From the NCBI RefSeq assembly GCF_047511655.1, contig NC_133401.1:14974001-15038000 (forward strand): a DNA stretch of 64,000 bases, given 5' to 3'. Both the position numbers and the translations under genes were made by a program. This stretch comes from Castor canadensis (taxonomy: Eukaryota; Chordata; Mammalia; Rodentia; Castoridae). Positions within the stretch are counted from its first letter, which is position 1. The number at the start of each line of letters is the position of its first letter. Below the pieces are notes generated by a model, which saw nothing but the letters and a program-made list of their open reading frames with translations, made no database searches and had not been told where the DNA came from. Positions 33,435 to 44,800 of the stretch are shown here, in pieces.

Positions 33435-33539
33435 ACCACTATCTAATGGTTAAGGATTGCTGCACTTCTAGCAACCTGGGTGCCCCCATCCCAGGAAAGT
33501 ACAAGAGCACAGATACTAAGTCACCATTTTGATGCATGG

Positions 33540-33990
33540 ATGACACGCGCAGGAATTTCAGGTGCTCGGAGTTCTTGAGCCTGCTCTGAGGATGAAAGCA
33601 CAGGCGAGACTCCAACAGCAGAGGTCGGAAAGATTTTATTTGTAGAGAAGACAAAGACTGCATATTGGAGAATGCAGGGGGATCCGGAAACCGGAGAGCC
33701 CCTGGGTCAGGGTGGAGAGTGGGGTTTTATAGCCTATTTTTGCATTGCCTGATGGCGGAGATGCCTTTCAGATGCGAACAGGCGTTTCCTAGGGAGAAGT
33801 GTCTCCTTGATCTCCTGGGGTGTGTCCTTCAAATTTGAGTGGGAACAGGAAATGGTTCCCTTTCTCCACTCTCCACCATGTCTACTTTATCCTTGTTACA
33901 GTGTCCACCTTGTGAGACACCTTGAAATGCTCCTCACGTCTGTGGATCTCAAGGACTTGTGATTTTGCATGAAAACTGGGAAGTTGTGGG
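33540..33990. repeat. possible LTR fragment
   Basis: Unplaced stretch whose composition and A/T-rich signal (minus AATAAA at about 33634) suggest a solo LTR. No family named; could be plain unique sequence. Confidence 0.2.
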
Positions 33991-34052
33991 AGCCCCCTTA
34001 TCTGTCCTCTGGTAACAAAGAATTGCAGGGATTAGTTCTTTTTTGGGGGGGA

Positions 34053-34214
34053 GCAGTACTAGGGTTTGAACTCAGGACCTCATGCTTGCTAGGCAAGCGG
34101 TTCTACCACTTGAGCCAGTTTGGGGTGGGCTATTTTAGAGAGAAGGTCTCACAAACTATTTGTCCAAAGCTGGCTTCGGACTGCGATTACAGGCGTGAAG
34201 CACTGGAGCCTGGC
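34053..34214 (-). repeat. B1+ID composite SINE, shortened
   Basis: GCAGTACTAGGGTTTGAACT to GGCGTGAAGCACTGGAGCC. Confidence 0.75.
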
Positions 34215-35298
34215 AACCCTATTTATTTTTTAAAATAAATTTATTAGAATGTATTCGTTATGGGGGATTCGGAGTGACAATTCTGATGAGTGTTATTTGG
34301 CAACCCTCTGTGCTTTTATTTTCAAGATGAGCCTTTGCATTTTTGCTGAGGCTGGCCTGGTCCTCGACCATCTCCATCTCCAGAGTTTCTGAGATTACAG
34401 TGGTGAGCTACCATACCACGCCCCTTGCCATCGTCACTCTGCAGCACTTCGCAGCACCTGGGATCACACTTTTGTTGATGTGATTATCTGTGTCCTTCTG
34501 AGCTCCAAGGGCAAAAAGTGCCTTGTCTCAGACCCTCACTGCTTCTTCTGATGCCTAGTACAGTTCTTGGGATGGAGGCTCAGAAGCGCTCGCTGTGGCC
34601 ATTATGTTCCTAGTGTTCTCAGCTGCAGGTCTGGCCTGAGTGATGCTGGTGCTTTCTGCAAACTACATTTCCCAGACTCCCTTGAGAGCTGACTTTCTCA
34701 GGCTCTGTGCCTGAGAGGTATGGACAGAATGGAAGGAGACTTGTCTGCTTCAGGTGGGAAGGAAAAAGGGGGCCAAGGAAATGAAGGTGATCAGTGATCA
34801 TGGGGCCTGGGGTCCCCCACCTCTTAAAGTCTCTACTCTCAGGACAAGAGGCATTCTGCCCCTTGCACCTCGATCCCTGCACCAGCCAGCTACACGTGGC
34901 TCAACTCTATCGAGCCTGTTTGTACCCTAGGTGGGGAGTGGACTCATGCAAAGATTCTGTTACTTCACTTTCCTGAGTTTGCACTTTTAACCTGCCAACA
35001 CCATGCAGCCAGCTCCCTGTATTCATGCCTCTCTGGGATGCCTAGCTCGGTGTCCACATTGTAACCGGGTGCCAAGGGACCCAAATGGCAGCAGACCAGC
35101 TCTCCTGAGTCCTGGAGTCTTGTGATCTTTAGTGGTATCCGCAGATGGATGGGTAACTCTCTCCAGGTGCTCAGAAATCCATCTTGTGGCAGAAGTGGGA
35201 TAAGGGCATCTGTCCCCATTACCACAGTTACCCATGTGCCAAGGCATGACATGCTGAGGACCTCCACTCCCATGACAGTATTAAGAGGTGGGGGTCTC

Positions 35299-35492
35299 AC
35301 TGGGTGCCAGTGGCTCATGACTGTAGTCCTAGCTCCTCAGGAGGCAGAGATCAGGAGGATTGAAGCAAATAGTTCTTAAGACCCTATCTCAAAAAAAGCC
35401 ATCACCAAAAAAGGGGATGGAGTGGCTCATTTTGAAGAGCACCTGCCTAGCAAGCTCAAGGCCCTGAGTTCAAGCACCAGTGCCTCAAAAAA
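35299..35492 (+). repeat. B1+ID composite SINE
   Basis: CTGGGTGCCAGTGGCTCATG through CACCAGTGCCTCAAAAAAAG. Confidence 0.8.
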
Positions 35493-35584
35493 AGAGGTGG
35501 GGCCTCTGGGAGAGCATTTCCAGAGAACCATGAAACTGTAACCCAAAATAAATCTTACCTCCCTTCATTTCCTCAGTCTGATTA

Positions 35585-35872
35585 AAACAGAAGGTGATTA
35601 AGCCATCATTAGGACTCTGCCCTCAGGAATGGGATTAAGCACCCTCATGAAAGTGGGAACTAGCTATGCCTTTTGCCCTTCCATCTCTTCTCCCCTGAGA
35701 GGACACAGCAGGAAGGCGCCATCTTGTAAGCAAAGAGCAGTCCTCACCAACACTGCACCTGATGGCACCTTCATCTTGAATCTTCCAGTATCCAGAACTG
35801 CAATACATTTCTGTCCTTATAAAGTACCCAGCCCGAGGTAGTTTGTTATCACAGCACAAATGGACTAAGACA
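35585..35872 (+). repeat. MaLR-type solo LTR (ERVL-MaLR, MLT1/MST-like) fossil
   Basis: Matches the second half of the family LTR as I recall it: 'GGACACAGCAGGAAGGCGCC', 'CTTGAATCTTCCAG' and the end 'AATGGACTAAGACA'. Old, decayed, incomplete at its left end; no internal region seen. Confidence 0.6.
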
Positions 35873-35984
35873 CTACTCTCCTAGGAGCAGTGAATTTTTG
35901 CCTTGATGGTTCTGAGATTTTGTGATTCAGCAGTTGAAGTTATGGAAGTCCCATTTCAAAATGGATAAACGTCAAGTTGTACAG

Positions 35985-36243
35985 GGGCTGGTGAAGTGAC
36001 TCAAGTCATAGAGTGCCTGCCTGGCAGGCGTTCGGTACTGAGCTCAAACCCCAGGACCATGAAAAAAATATTAATAAAAAAAAGTCAAGTTGTACAACTC
36101 TGGGATGAGAAACATGGGGTGGGTTGGTTGCTTCTTTTTGAGACAGAGTCTCACAAAGTAAGCTCAGGCTAGCCTGTAACTCCCAATTCTCCTGCCTCTG
36201 CTTCCTGCGTGCTGGGATTATAGGCCTGAGCCACCATGCCAGG
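35985..36243. repeat. ID element (+) and B1 (-)
   Basis: ID 35985-36062 and minus B1 36135-36243, facing each other. Confidence 0.75.
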
Positions 36244-37744
36244 CAGAGAAGCATGGGTTTTGAAAGGCACTTTTGTCTAAGATCCTGACAAGTGTCAGAA
36301 ATACAAATGCTCCTCTACTCCAAGCAGGCAGGACAAGGGGCACCCAGTGAGACGGTGGCAATGTGATGTCCTCATCCATAGGAGGCAGCCCCCACTCAGC
36401 TGTGGCACACTGATGCCCCTGGGATCCTGAGCTCAGCAGTGTGCATCTCACAACTTTCAACTGAAGCCAGGAACTTCCTTTTTTTTTTATGTGAAATTCC
36501 CATTTTTCAATGCTCATAATCAATGTGATCTTGAAGACCAGATACGCCTGCCAGTCAGGAACTGTGTGGGCCGCCACACTGCTACTCTCCATGTGTGGCT
36601 TTGGGTAAGAAGGCGTACCAGGTGTCTGCATTCAGCCTGAGCTCTGCTTGTTCCTGGCTATGTGACTTTCAGCAGGTAGGGCAACCTCTCTGTGCTCCTG
36701 TTATAGCAGCCGTAGGTGGGCATGAAAACTGCAACCTGTTGGTTTCTGGGCAACACAGACCACCCTGCCCACCCCCCCAACCAGTGCTCTCTGCCTCACC
36801 TTGCTTGGCACAGCTCCACCTCGGTGGTCCTTGCTCTGATGTCTGCTGGGTGACCTCTGACCAGGCTTCACACGCAGGTGCACTAGATCCTCCCACCCCT
36901 TCCTTCCAAAGCGCTGCGCACCTTACTTTACCTAAAGGCTTGCTGTCCTCCCCGCTGCGGCACAACCTCACCGAGCCATCGTGTTCTGCAGTGCTCCCGC
37001 TCCAGGGTCACTGCCTGCCACCTCACAGGCACTCAATAAATCACTGTGGACCAAATGAGTAAATAAGGGACAGTCCCTTCCTCATCAGGCCCTGAAGTGC
37101 TTCTTCCCGTGAAGCACTGTGCCCAGGGCGCGATGGCAGTGAGCGCTGACTTAATGACGCCATTAGGGTAATTCAGGTGTTCTTGAAGGTTCTTAATTGC
37201 CAAACTGCTATGAGCTGACACGTGTAAAGCGCCTCGGAGCGGGACTCGGCACACGGCAAATGCTAAGTGGTAGCTATCATTTTAATCAGGCTTCTATTTG
37301 CAAAGCAGCTTTGGTGCCAGGCTGCTGTGAATTTGTACTTCCCCTCAGAGTTTCGGCAAGGCTGGGATGACCGGCCCTCTGTCCCCTGACCTGACGCATC
37401 CTGCAGCACAGTCCACCTCACTCCATTCCAGTCCCTCCACCCCCCACACCCCAGGAGCGCTCCGGCCTCATCTACCCTGCTGGGTTTTCGCCCATATGCA
37501 CACCTCCCTCCCCCTCCTTCTTTCAGGTCACGGTCACCTTCTCAGGGAGGACTGGGAGATACAGAACTGTCCTCCTCGTATCGCTGCCTTATTGTTGCTA
37601 CAGCGTTTGTCACCACTGTTTACTGTGTCTCACTGGCAGACCCGCCCACCCCACGCCAGCTCCATGGGGATGAAGACGTTATTTTACTCAGTGGCATATT
37701 CCCAGCACCCACCACTCAGCAGGTACTCAAAACTGTTAAGTGAG

Positions 37745-38082
37745 GGGTGAGAGGGAGTTTGTACCAAGGAGATAGAGCACTTGTCTGGCATGCACGAAAG
37801 CCCAGCTCTGCAAAAAAAAAAAAAAAACAACAGAAACCACTATTTGTTAAATTAATGTGGGAGGCTGGGGAGGACCATGAGTGCAGCCTGGGCTATGGGG
37901 AGACCTATTTTGTACAAAAAAATGAGGTGGGGGTGGGACAGGTGTGGTGGCAAATGACTATAATCCAAACTATGCAAGAGGCAGAGGTAGAAGAATCACA
38001 GTCTGAAGCCAATCCAGGCAAATGCACGAGACCCTATTTGAAAAATTAAAGCAAAAAGGGCGGAGTGTGTGTGTAGAGTTCA
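37745..38082 (+). repeat. ID fragment and diverged composite
   Basis: ID-like 37745-37822 with a 15-base A-tail; B1-like 37930-38082. Confidence 0.6.
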
Positions 38083-38745
38083 AACCCAGCACAACCCCTT
38101 CCCCACCACCATCCGGATTTAATGAATCACAGTCTCTATCTCAGAGTTATTCTGAGAACCCGATGAGCTCAGGAAAAGAAAGTGCAGTGCTGTGAGTGTG
38201 GCAAGCTGGCAGCGGGAGTCATTCTGTTCTATTTTTGTGACTTCCTAGAGGCACCACTCCTGTTTCCACACAGATAATGCCCTTGGATGGGCATGGCACC
38301 CCAGGGAGCACCAGGAAGCCTGGCCCAAGGCTCATGGGGGTCTTCTTTGTGGAAGTGCTTGGGTGAGGTGGCAGAGAACACTGAGTCCCCCCACAAACAG
38401 TCCTCTGCTTTCTGGGGTGTGGCCACAGAACTGACTTCTCAACACAGGAATGGCAGTGGCAGCTTGTCCCACCCACAGGAGCCAGGACTGGCACCCAACC
38501 TGGACCTCAGGGGTGAGGACAGCCTTAGGGGTGCATGGACCCCACTCACCCACCCAGACTGTAATGAGAGCGAGTCTTGGAGTAAATGTGGACCCACGTG
38601 GACATGAGTCTTGGGAAATGTTAGTGATCTTTGTCAGCCACCCTGAGGTGCCTCCAGGGGGGACCCCAGGATAAAGGCCAGGAGCACCCTGTACAAAATG
38701 AGCGCCCCCAAATGCACGCTGGGCCAATACACACACAATCTGGTT

Positions 38746-38751
38746 TTTATT
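38746..38751 (-). terminator. ZNF428: poly(A) signal of ZNF428
   Basis: AATAAA on the minus strand, 125 bases beyond the ZNF428 stop. It gives a compact 3' UTR of about 150 bases. Confidence 0.75.
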
Positions 38752-38875
38752 TTGGCCTTCACACACCTACTGCTAAGACTACACAGATAGGGTACCCCAG
38801 CCCCGCGACCACTCCAGTCTCCTTGGCCCCTCCTCCCACCCCTTCCCTTCTGCAGAGCTCCCTGGGGTGCTCTGC

Positions 38876-41800
38876 CTACACCTCGCCCCGGGCATGCAAC
38901 ATGAAGTGGCCGTGCAGCTCGCCCAGATTGTCGAAAGAATCCTCACACTCTGTACAGTGGTAGGTGCCCCCTTCCTCCTCATCCTCGTCCTCCTCCCGCC
39001 CCGCTGCTCGGCTGTCTCCAGCCCGAGGTGGCTCCCCCTCTTCCTCCCCCAGGGCCCGGCCTTCAGGGGCTGGGGCTTCCTGGGGGGCTGTAGCAGGGCA
39101 GCAGAGCCGGCAAGGTGGGGTACCTGGCGGGGCCTCCCCCAGCGGTGAGCGGCCACAGAGCTGGCAGGGCTGGGCTGGGGGGCCCGAGGGCTGGGCTGCC
39201 CGGGGGGCCCGGCGAGATGGGCCCCCACGGCCCCCCCCAAGGCGTTGCTTCACCTTGTAGCCCGGGTCATATTCAGGGTCATCAGTGGTTTCCTCCTCCT
39301 CCTCCTCCTCCTCCTCCTCTTCAGAGTCCGGCTCTGACAGAGTGTACTCAGAGTCGGAGGAATGTTCAGGGCCTGTTGAGGATACACAGGAGATTGTGCG
39401 ATCAGAAGACAGAGGGCTCAGGCCAGCCATCCCCCCTCAGCCTCACTCAGACTTGCCAGAGTGGAGAGGGCGGCCTGGCACTAATGCCCTGCATCCAGCA
39501 GATGGATGTCTGGCTAGACCTGCACCTGGAACCAGGCACCAGGGGCTCACGCCTATAATCCTAGCTACTCAGCAAACAGAGATCAGGAGGTCAAGGTTCA
39601 AGCGAGCCCAGGCAAATAGTTTCTGAGACCCGAGCTCAAAAAAACCCATCATAAAAAAAGGCTGGTGGAGTGGCTGAAAGTGTAGGCCCTGAGTTCAAAC
39701 CCCTGTTAAAAAAAAGAAGTGTAGCTGGAATGGGTGTGGGTTTAGTGATAATAGTATCTGCTGCTGTTTTATTTATTTATTTGTTATTACTATTTACATA
39801 TTTATTTTTGAGACAGGGACTTGCTATTTTCCCTGGCTGGCCTTGAACACACGCTCCTTCTGCTTCAGTGTCCCCCGTGCTGGGAGGACAGGTGAGCGCC
39901 ACTGCACCTGGCCATCCACTGCTATTTTAAAAGCCCATTCCTGTCCATTCTTTTAATCGAGCTGCTGCTCAGAATCTGAGATGGGCCTGCCTGGCTCATC
40001 ATATTTGATATCAAAATTTCAAATCTCTTTGAAAGACAGCCAACAAATTAATCAGGACCAGGAACCTTCGGACAGTGGCTATGCAGGGAAGAACTGAAAA
40101 GTTGGTCAGAAGTAGGTTCTGCCCAGACCAGCCACTACTCAAAGCAATGTTTATGAAACCTTTTAGAAAACAGGACTTCTGATCCTTGATCTTCCCAATC
40201 TCAGCCACCCAAGTAGCTCCCCAGCAAAAGGCTCCCCCTCCCCTGCCCCACACACAATTTGTTACAGGTCCTATCTTAGTAGTACAAAATCTAAAAAGAC
40301 AAGCACCCAGTAGTTTATATCTTCCCTTCATTCCCAGTGACTTTACCTCCTTTTACTAAAACCCAACAATGAAATAATGTATCTGTCTAAGAAAGAGGTA
40401 AGCAAAATCCAGTATATGCAGGGCTTACTAACAGAAGCTTACTGTGTAGTATCCTTCTTGGTCCCATCAATTTAAAGATTCTTACAACAGCTGTCATGCT
40501 CTTTTAAATAGTTAATCACAGGGTAGCCCACAGATAGAGCATCACTTAACCACTCCCACAAAGATCATTTCTTTTTTTCACTTTTAAAGAACCACATTAG
40601 GGCCAGATGTACCTGCCTAGCAAGTGCAAGGCCCTGAGTTCAAACCCCAGTACCACCAAATAAATAAATAAAACCAACCAAACAACAACAACAAAAATAA
40701 TGTAGCTGGGCACAGTGGCTTGAACCTGTACTTCTAGCTACCTGGAAGGTGGGTATTGGAGGATCATGATTCAAGGCCAGCTGGGAGAAGAATAAAAGGT
40801 TACAAGACCCCATTTCAATCAATGGCTGGGAGTAGTGGTGTGTGCCTATCATCCCAGCTGCTTATGTGAAGGACAAATGTGAGGAGTGTGGTCCGGGCCA
40901 GCCAGGCATAAAACAAGACCTTGTCTCAAAAATAACCAACATGAAAAGGGCTGGCAGAATGGCTCAAGTGGCAAAATGTCTGCCTAGCAAGCACCAGGTC
41001 CTGAGTTCAAATCCCAGTAACATCAAAACAAAAGTTTTCTCCTTTAAAAAATAAATAAAATAAAACCCGTTTGTGTATAGTAACTCACTTAAATCCTTTT
41101 CTCAGTCCTTGGAGAGAGGTGCTATTCTTACCCCCGCCTAACAAGTGTGGACACTGAGGCACTAAGCAGTTAGACTACTCGCTCTCTGGGGGTCACATGG
41201 CTGTGACATGGAGAGTTAAACATGGCAGAGGCTGACTCAGCATCACTTCAGGGAGACAAGCATGTGAACAAGTAATTAAACAAATCAAAACATACATATG
41301 TACTGTGAAATAGCGATCAGATCTATACAGTAAGGCGAATGAAGACATTTATTTGGGGCTGAGGCTCTGTGGTGGAGCAAGCACTTGACTAGCACACATC
41401 CTGGTTCCTTCCCCCGCACTGCCAAGAAAACACTGCTACTGTGACCTCACGGGTATGAGAACTTATAGACAAATCAAGGTTTTAAAAAGGGTGGTAGTTG
41501 CCAGGCACTGGTGGCTTACGCCTTTAATTCTAGTTACTCGGGAGACAGAGAGCAGGAGGACCGTGGTTCAAATCCAGACCCAGGCAAGTAGTTCAAGAGA
41601 CCCTAACTCAAAAATATTCAACTGAAAAAGGGCTGGCGGATTGGCTCAAGTGGTAAAGCACCTGCCTAGCAGGTGTGAGACCTTAAGTTCAAGCTCCAGC
41701 ACTGCCCCGCCCCCCCAAAAAAGGGGTGGTGAGCTACAGGTATAGCTCAAGTGCCAAGAAAAGGCAAGACCCTGAGTTGAAACCCCAATATCACCTAATT

Positions 41801-44800
41801 AGTTAATTAACTAATTAAAATAAAAGGAAGGGGAATGTAAAGTGGCTACACAGGGAAGGGCGATGAAGGAGCTGGCTGGAGGCCACACACAGAGCAATGG
41901 TAGTGGAGTGAGAGCCCCCACACAGGGTGGGAAGTACGGGCTTGCACAGCCTGGCGGGCAGGACCCCAGCAGCCTTGTTCCATATCCACTTTGGCCCCTG
42001 CCTTTGTCTCCTCCCGCAGCCCAGAGGGAGCCAGCTGCCTTCACTCACATTGCCACAGTGGCTGCAAATGCTCCAAGAGTCTCTGCCGTCATCTCCTGCT
42101 CTCACCAATCAAAATGGGCTCCTCCCTGTCCCTCAATACCCCACCAAGCTCAAGCCGTCCTTCCCTCCCATGGTTCTGCTCAAGTGCTCCCTTCACAGTG
42201 ACACACCGAGACTGTGATACCTGTGTCCCCGGCACTCCCCATGCTCCTTACTCTGTTTTCCTGTCACATTCTGTGCCACTGTTCACAACGGGGTGGGTGT
42301 GTTTACTCATGTCTCCAAGGACAAGGACTCTGGCTCACTGTGGTGGCCCTCGCATCTAGAACATGCTTTGTGCCTACATATCTGTCAATGGATAACTTTG
42401 TGTTCCATTTGTCAGCCTGCTTCTGAGGCCACACGCTGCTCCCCTGCCATGCGTGTCCTGCCCTGCTTTCCCCATTAGGACTCAGGATGAAGCTCCTTCT
42501 TTGATAAGGTGTGCTAGAGGCCCTCACCCCACATAGCCAGTCACCTTCCCACCGACCTCCCGCTGTCCCGGCCCCAGTCCTCAGGGCTGTGGCGTCTGTG
42601 TCCAGCCAGGTCCCCTGCCCACCAGACCTGGGGACAGGCCTGCTCTGACTCATCACTAGATCTGAGCCTCCCCAGCCCAGAACCGGTTCTAAACGGTTCA
42701 CTGAACATCCCTCCCTGCAGCTCTTGCTGTCTCTTACTTGTTTCTGCCCCATCCTGTGATCTCCCTGCCACTCAACAAACATTTCCTGAGGCCTTGCCAT
42801 GCTCTGGTCCCTCTGTCTGGAACACTGTTCCCCACTCTGTCCACCTGGTCACCTCTTACTCATCCTTCAGAACCCAGCAGACTGTGTCTTCTATGAGGCC
42901 ACCACCCTGACGCTGCTGACTTCCAGCCAGGGTCCCCCACACTCCGTCTTCTCTGCTTCCCCATCACTTGTCACTGTTCTGGAGGCTGTGGCCTTCTAGG
43001 TCCCCACATGTCTCCCTCATTAGCCTGGAAACTCCTCAGGGCAGGTCTGACCTTGGGGTTCCACTCGGTCTAGCAGAGGACCTGTGTGTCAACAGCTGAT
43101 GGTGGGCACAGGCATTGACCTCCTTCTAGGCCTTTTCTTCTGCTCTTCCCCATGGAGACCTTTTCCTGCTCTCCTGACAGCCCCTGCTCTTCTTTAAGTC
43201 CTGTTCACATGTCTCCTCATCTGTGAAGTTCTCCTTGGCCCACGAAGTGATCAGTGGCTCTCTCCTTTAATTTCCTCACCCCATTGCACCCTGACGGACC
43301 CTGGGCAGTGACCACCTAGGCCTGGAGATCCATTGAGGCATCTGATCCATCTCCATGTCCCCAGCCCTGCTGAGCAGAGTCCGTGTCAGGACACCTTTAC
43401 TACAAAGTGGAGGACAGACCTCCAGCCTCAGGCTGCAGCCCCTGCCCTGACTTCATACCCCACCCTCAGGGGGGCTCAGTCCCACTATGACTTCATGCAG
43501 TGGGCCTGTGACAGGCCATCAGGCTGTTGTCTATAGCTACCAGGTCTTGCCTGTCTACCGTGACTTCCAGAACACAAGCCCTTTCGTATCCACCATGCCG
43601 TCTCCACCCAAGAGATCCTCAAAGCCCAGCATGGCTCCAGCATCCACTGGGCCTTCTATGCCCGCCACAGCCCCCACACCTTCTGCCTCTCTGAAGACCA
43701 CCAAATCAGCAATGCCCAACACTTCCTCAGTTCCCCTCAAGCCATCAACGGCCCCCAGCTTTGTCATGAGCCCGAAAAGTTCCAAGTCCACCAAATCAAC
43801 AAGTACGAAGACTTCCAACCGGTCTAGCAGCAGGTCCCAAGTGCGCAGCAAGGCGAGAACTCCCAGTAGGGTGAGCACTGACACCAAGGCCAGCAAGGCC
43901 TGCAAGGCCAGTGGCACAGGACGCCAACCACAGAGAGGTACACACAGTCGGGGTCGAACTCCTGGCAGAAGGGAAAGCCGAGGCTCCAAGAGGTCACCCA
44001 GCCGGGCTAGCACTCACAGCAGGATGAGAACTCATGGTGCCACAGCAGGTGTAGCCAAAAAGGTGAGAACTCCTACTTCCCAGCGAAAACAGAGTAGAGG
44101 CAAGAGTTACAGCCGGCCTAGAACCAACACCCAGGAAAGAAGTGACAGCCAGCCTAAAAACATGAGCAGAAAAAATAGGAACAGCCCACAAGGAGCTGCA
44201 GGCATGGGAAGCAGCTCCAAGCCAGCTGTCACCCACAATAGGGCCAAGAGTCATAGTCCAGCTGGAATACCCTTGGAGGAGAAGGGCTTCAGCCAGCCTC
44301 TGTTGTTACTGAGGAGGGTAAAAAGCTACAGCCAGATGACGGCCCCTGGTAGGGAACAGAGTTATAGCCCAAGTGATGTGGCCTACAAGGTCAAGTGTCA
44401 CATCCAGGCTAGCACCTCTAGCAGAACACGAAGTAACAGCCAATCGAGCACCCCCAGCAGGTTTAGAACCCCTAGAAAGTCAAGAAGCCACAGTCGGAAA
44501 AGGAACCACAGCAGGGTGAGGAGTTACAGTTGGAAGAGAAATCACAGTAGGGCAAGAAGTCGCACCCGGAAAGGAACTTCCAGCTACATGAGAATACACA
44601 GCCAGTCTAGAGCCCACAGCAAGGCAAAAAGTCAAAGCCAATCTAGAACCCCCAGAAGGGAAAGAAGTCACAACTTGTCTAGAACCTCTAGCCAGGAAAG
44701 AAGTCGCAGCTCATCCAGAAGTGCCAGCAAAGAGAAAGAGAGCAGCCAACATAGCATTTCCAGAAAGGAAAGAGATCACAGTCAATCTAGAACCTCCAGC

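Larger units (their letters stand above)
31100..38740. other. ZNF576-ZNF428 intergenic region
   Basis: About 7.6 kb without a recognised coding exon, though 5' non-coding exons of SRRM5 could lie here. It holds SINEs, a DNA-transposon relic at 32468, a MaLR LTR at 35585 and L2-like sequence around 37390-37740 (all decayed). 31100-32090 and 38100-38690 show nothing I can name. Confidence 0.6.
39373..43594. other. ZNF428: ZNF428 intron left of SRRM5
   Basis: Holds SINE clusters (39538-41800), an unassigned stretch at 39950-40590, and GC-richer sequence at 41840-43560 that includes an L2 relic. No other coding exon was recognised. Upstream SRRM5 exons may lie here. Confidence 0.6.
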
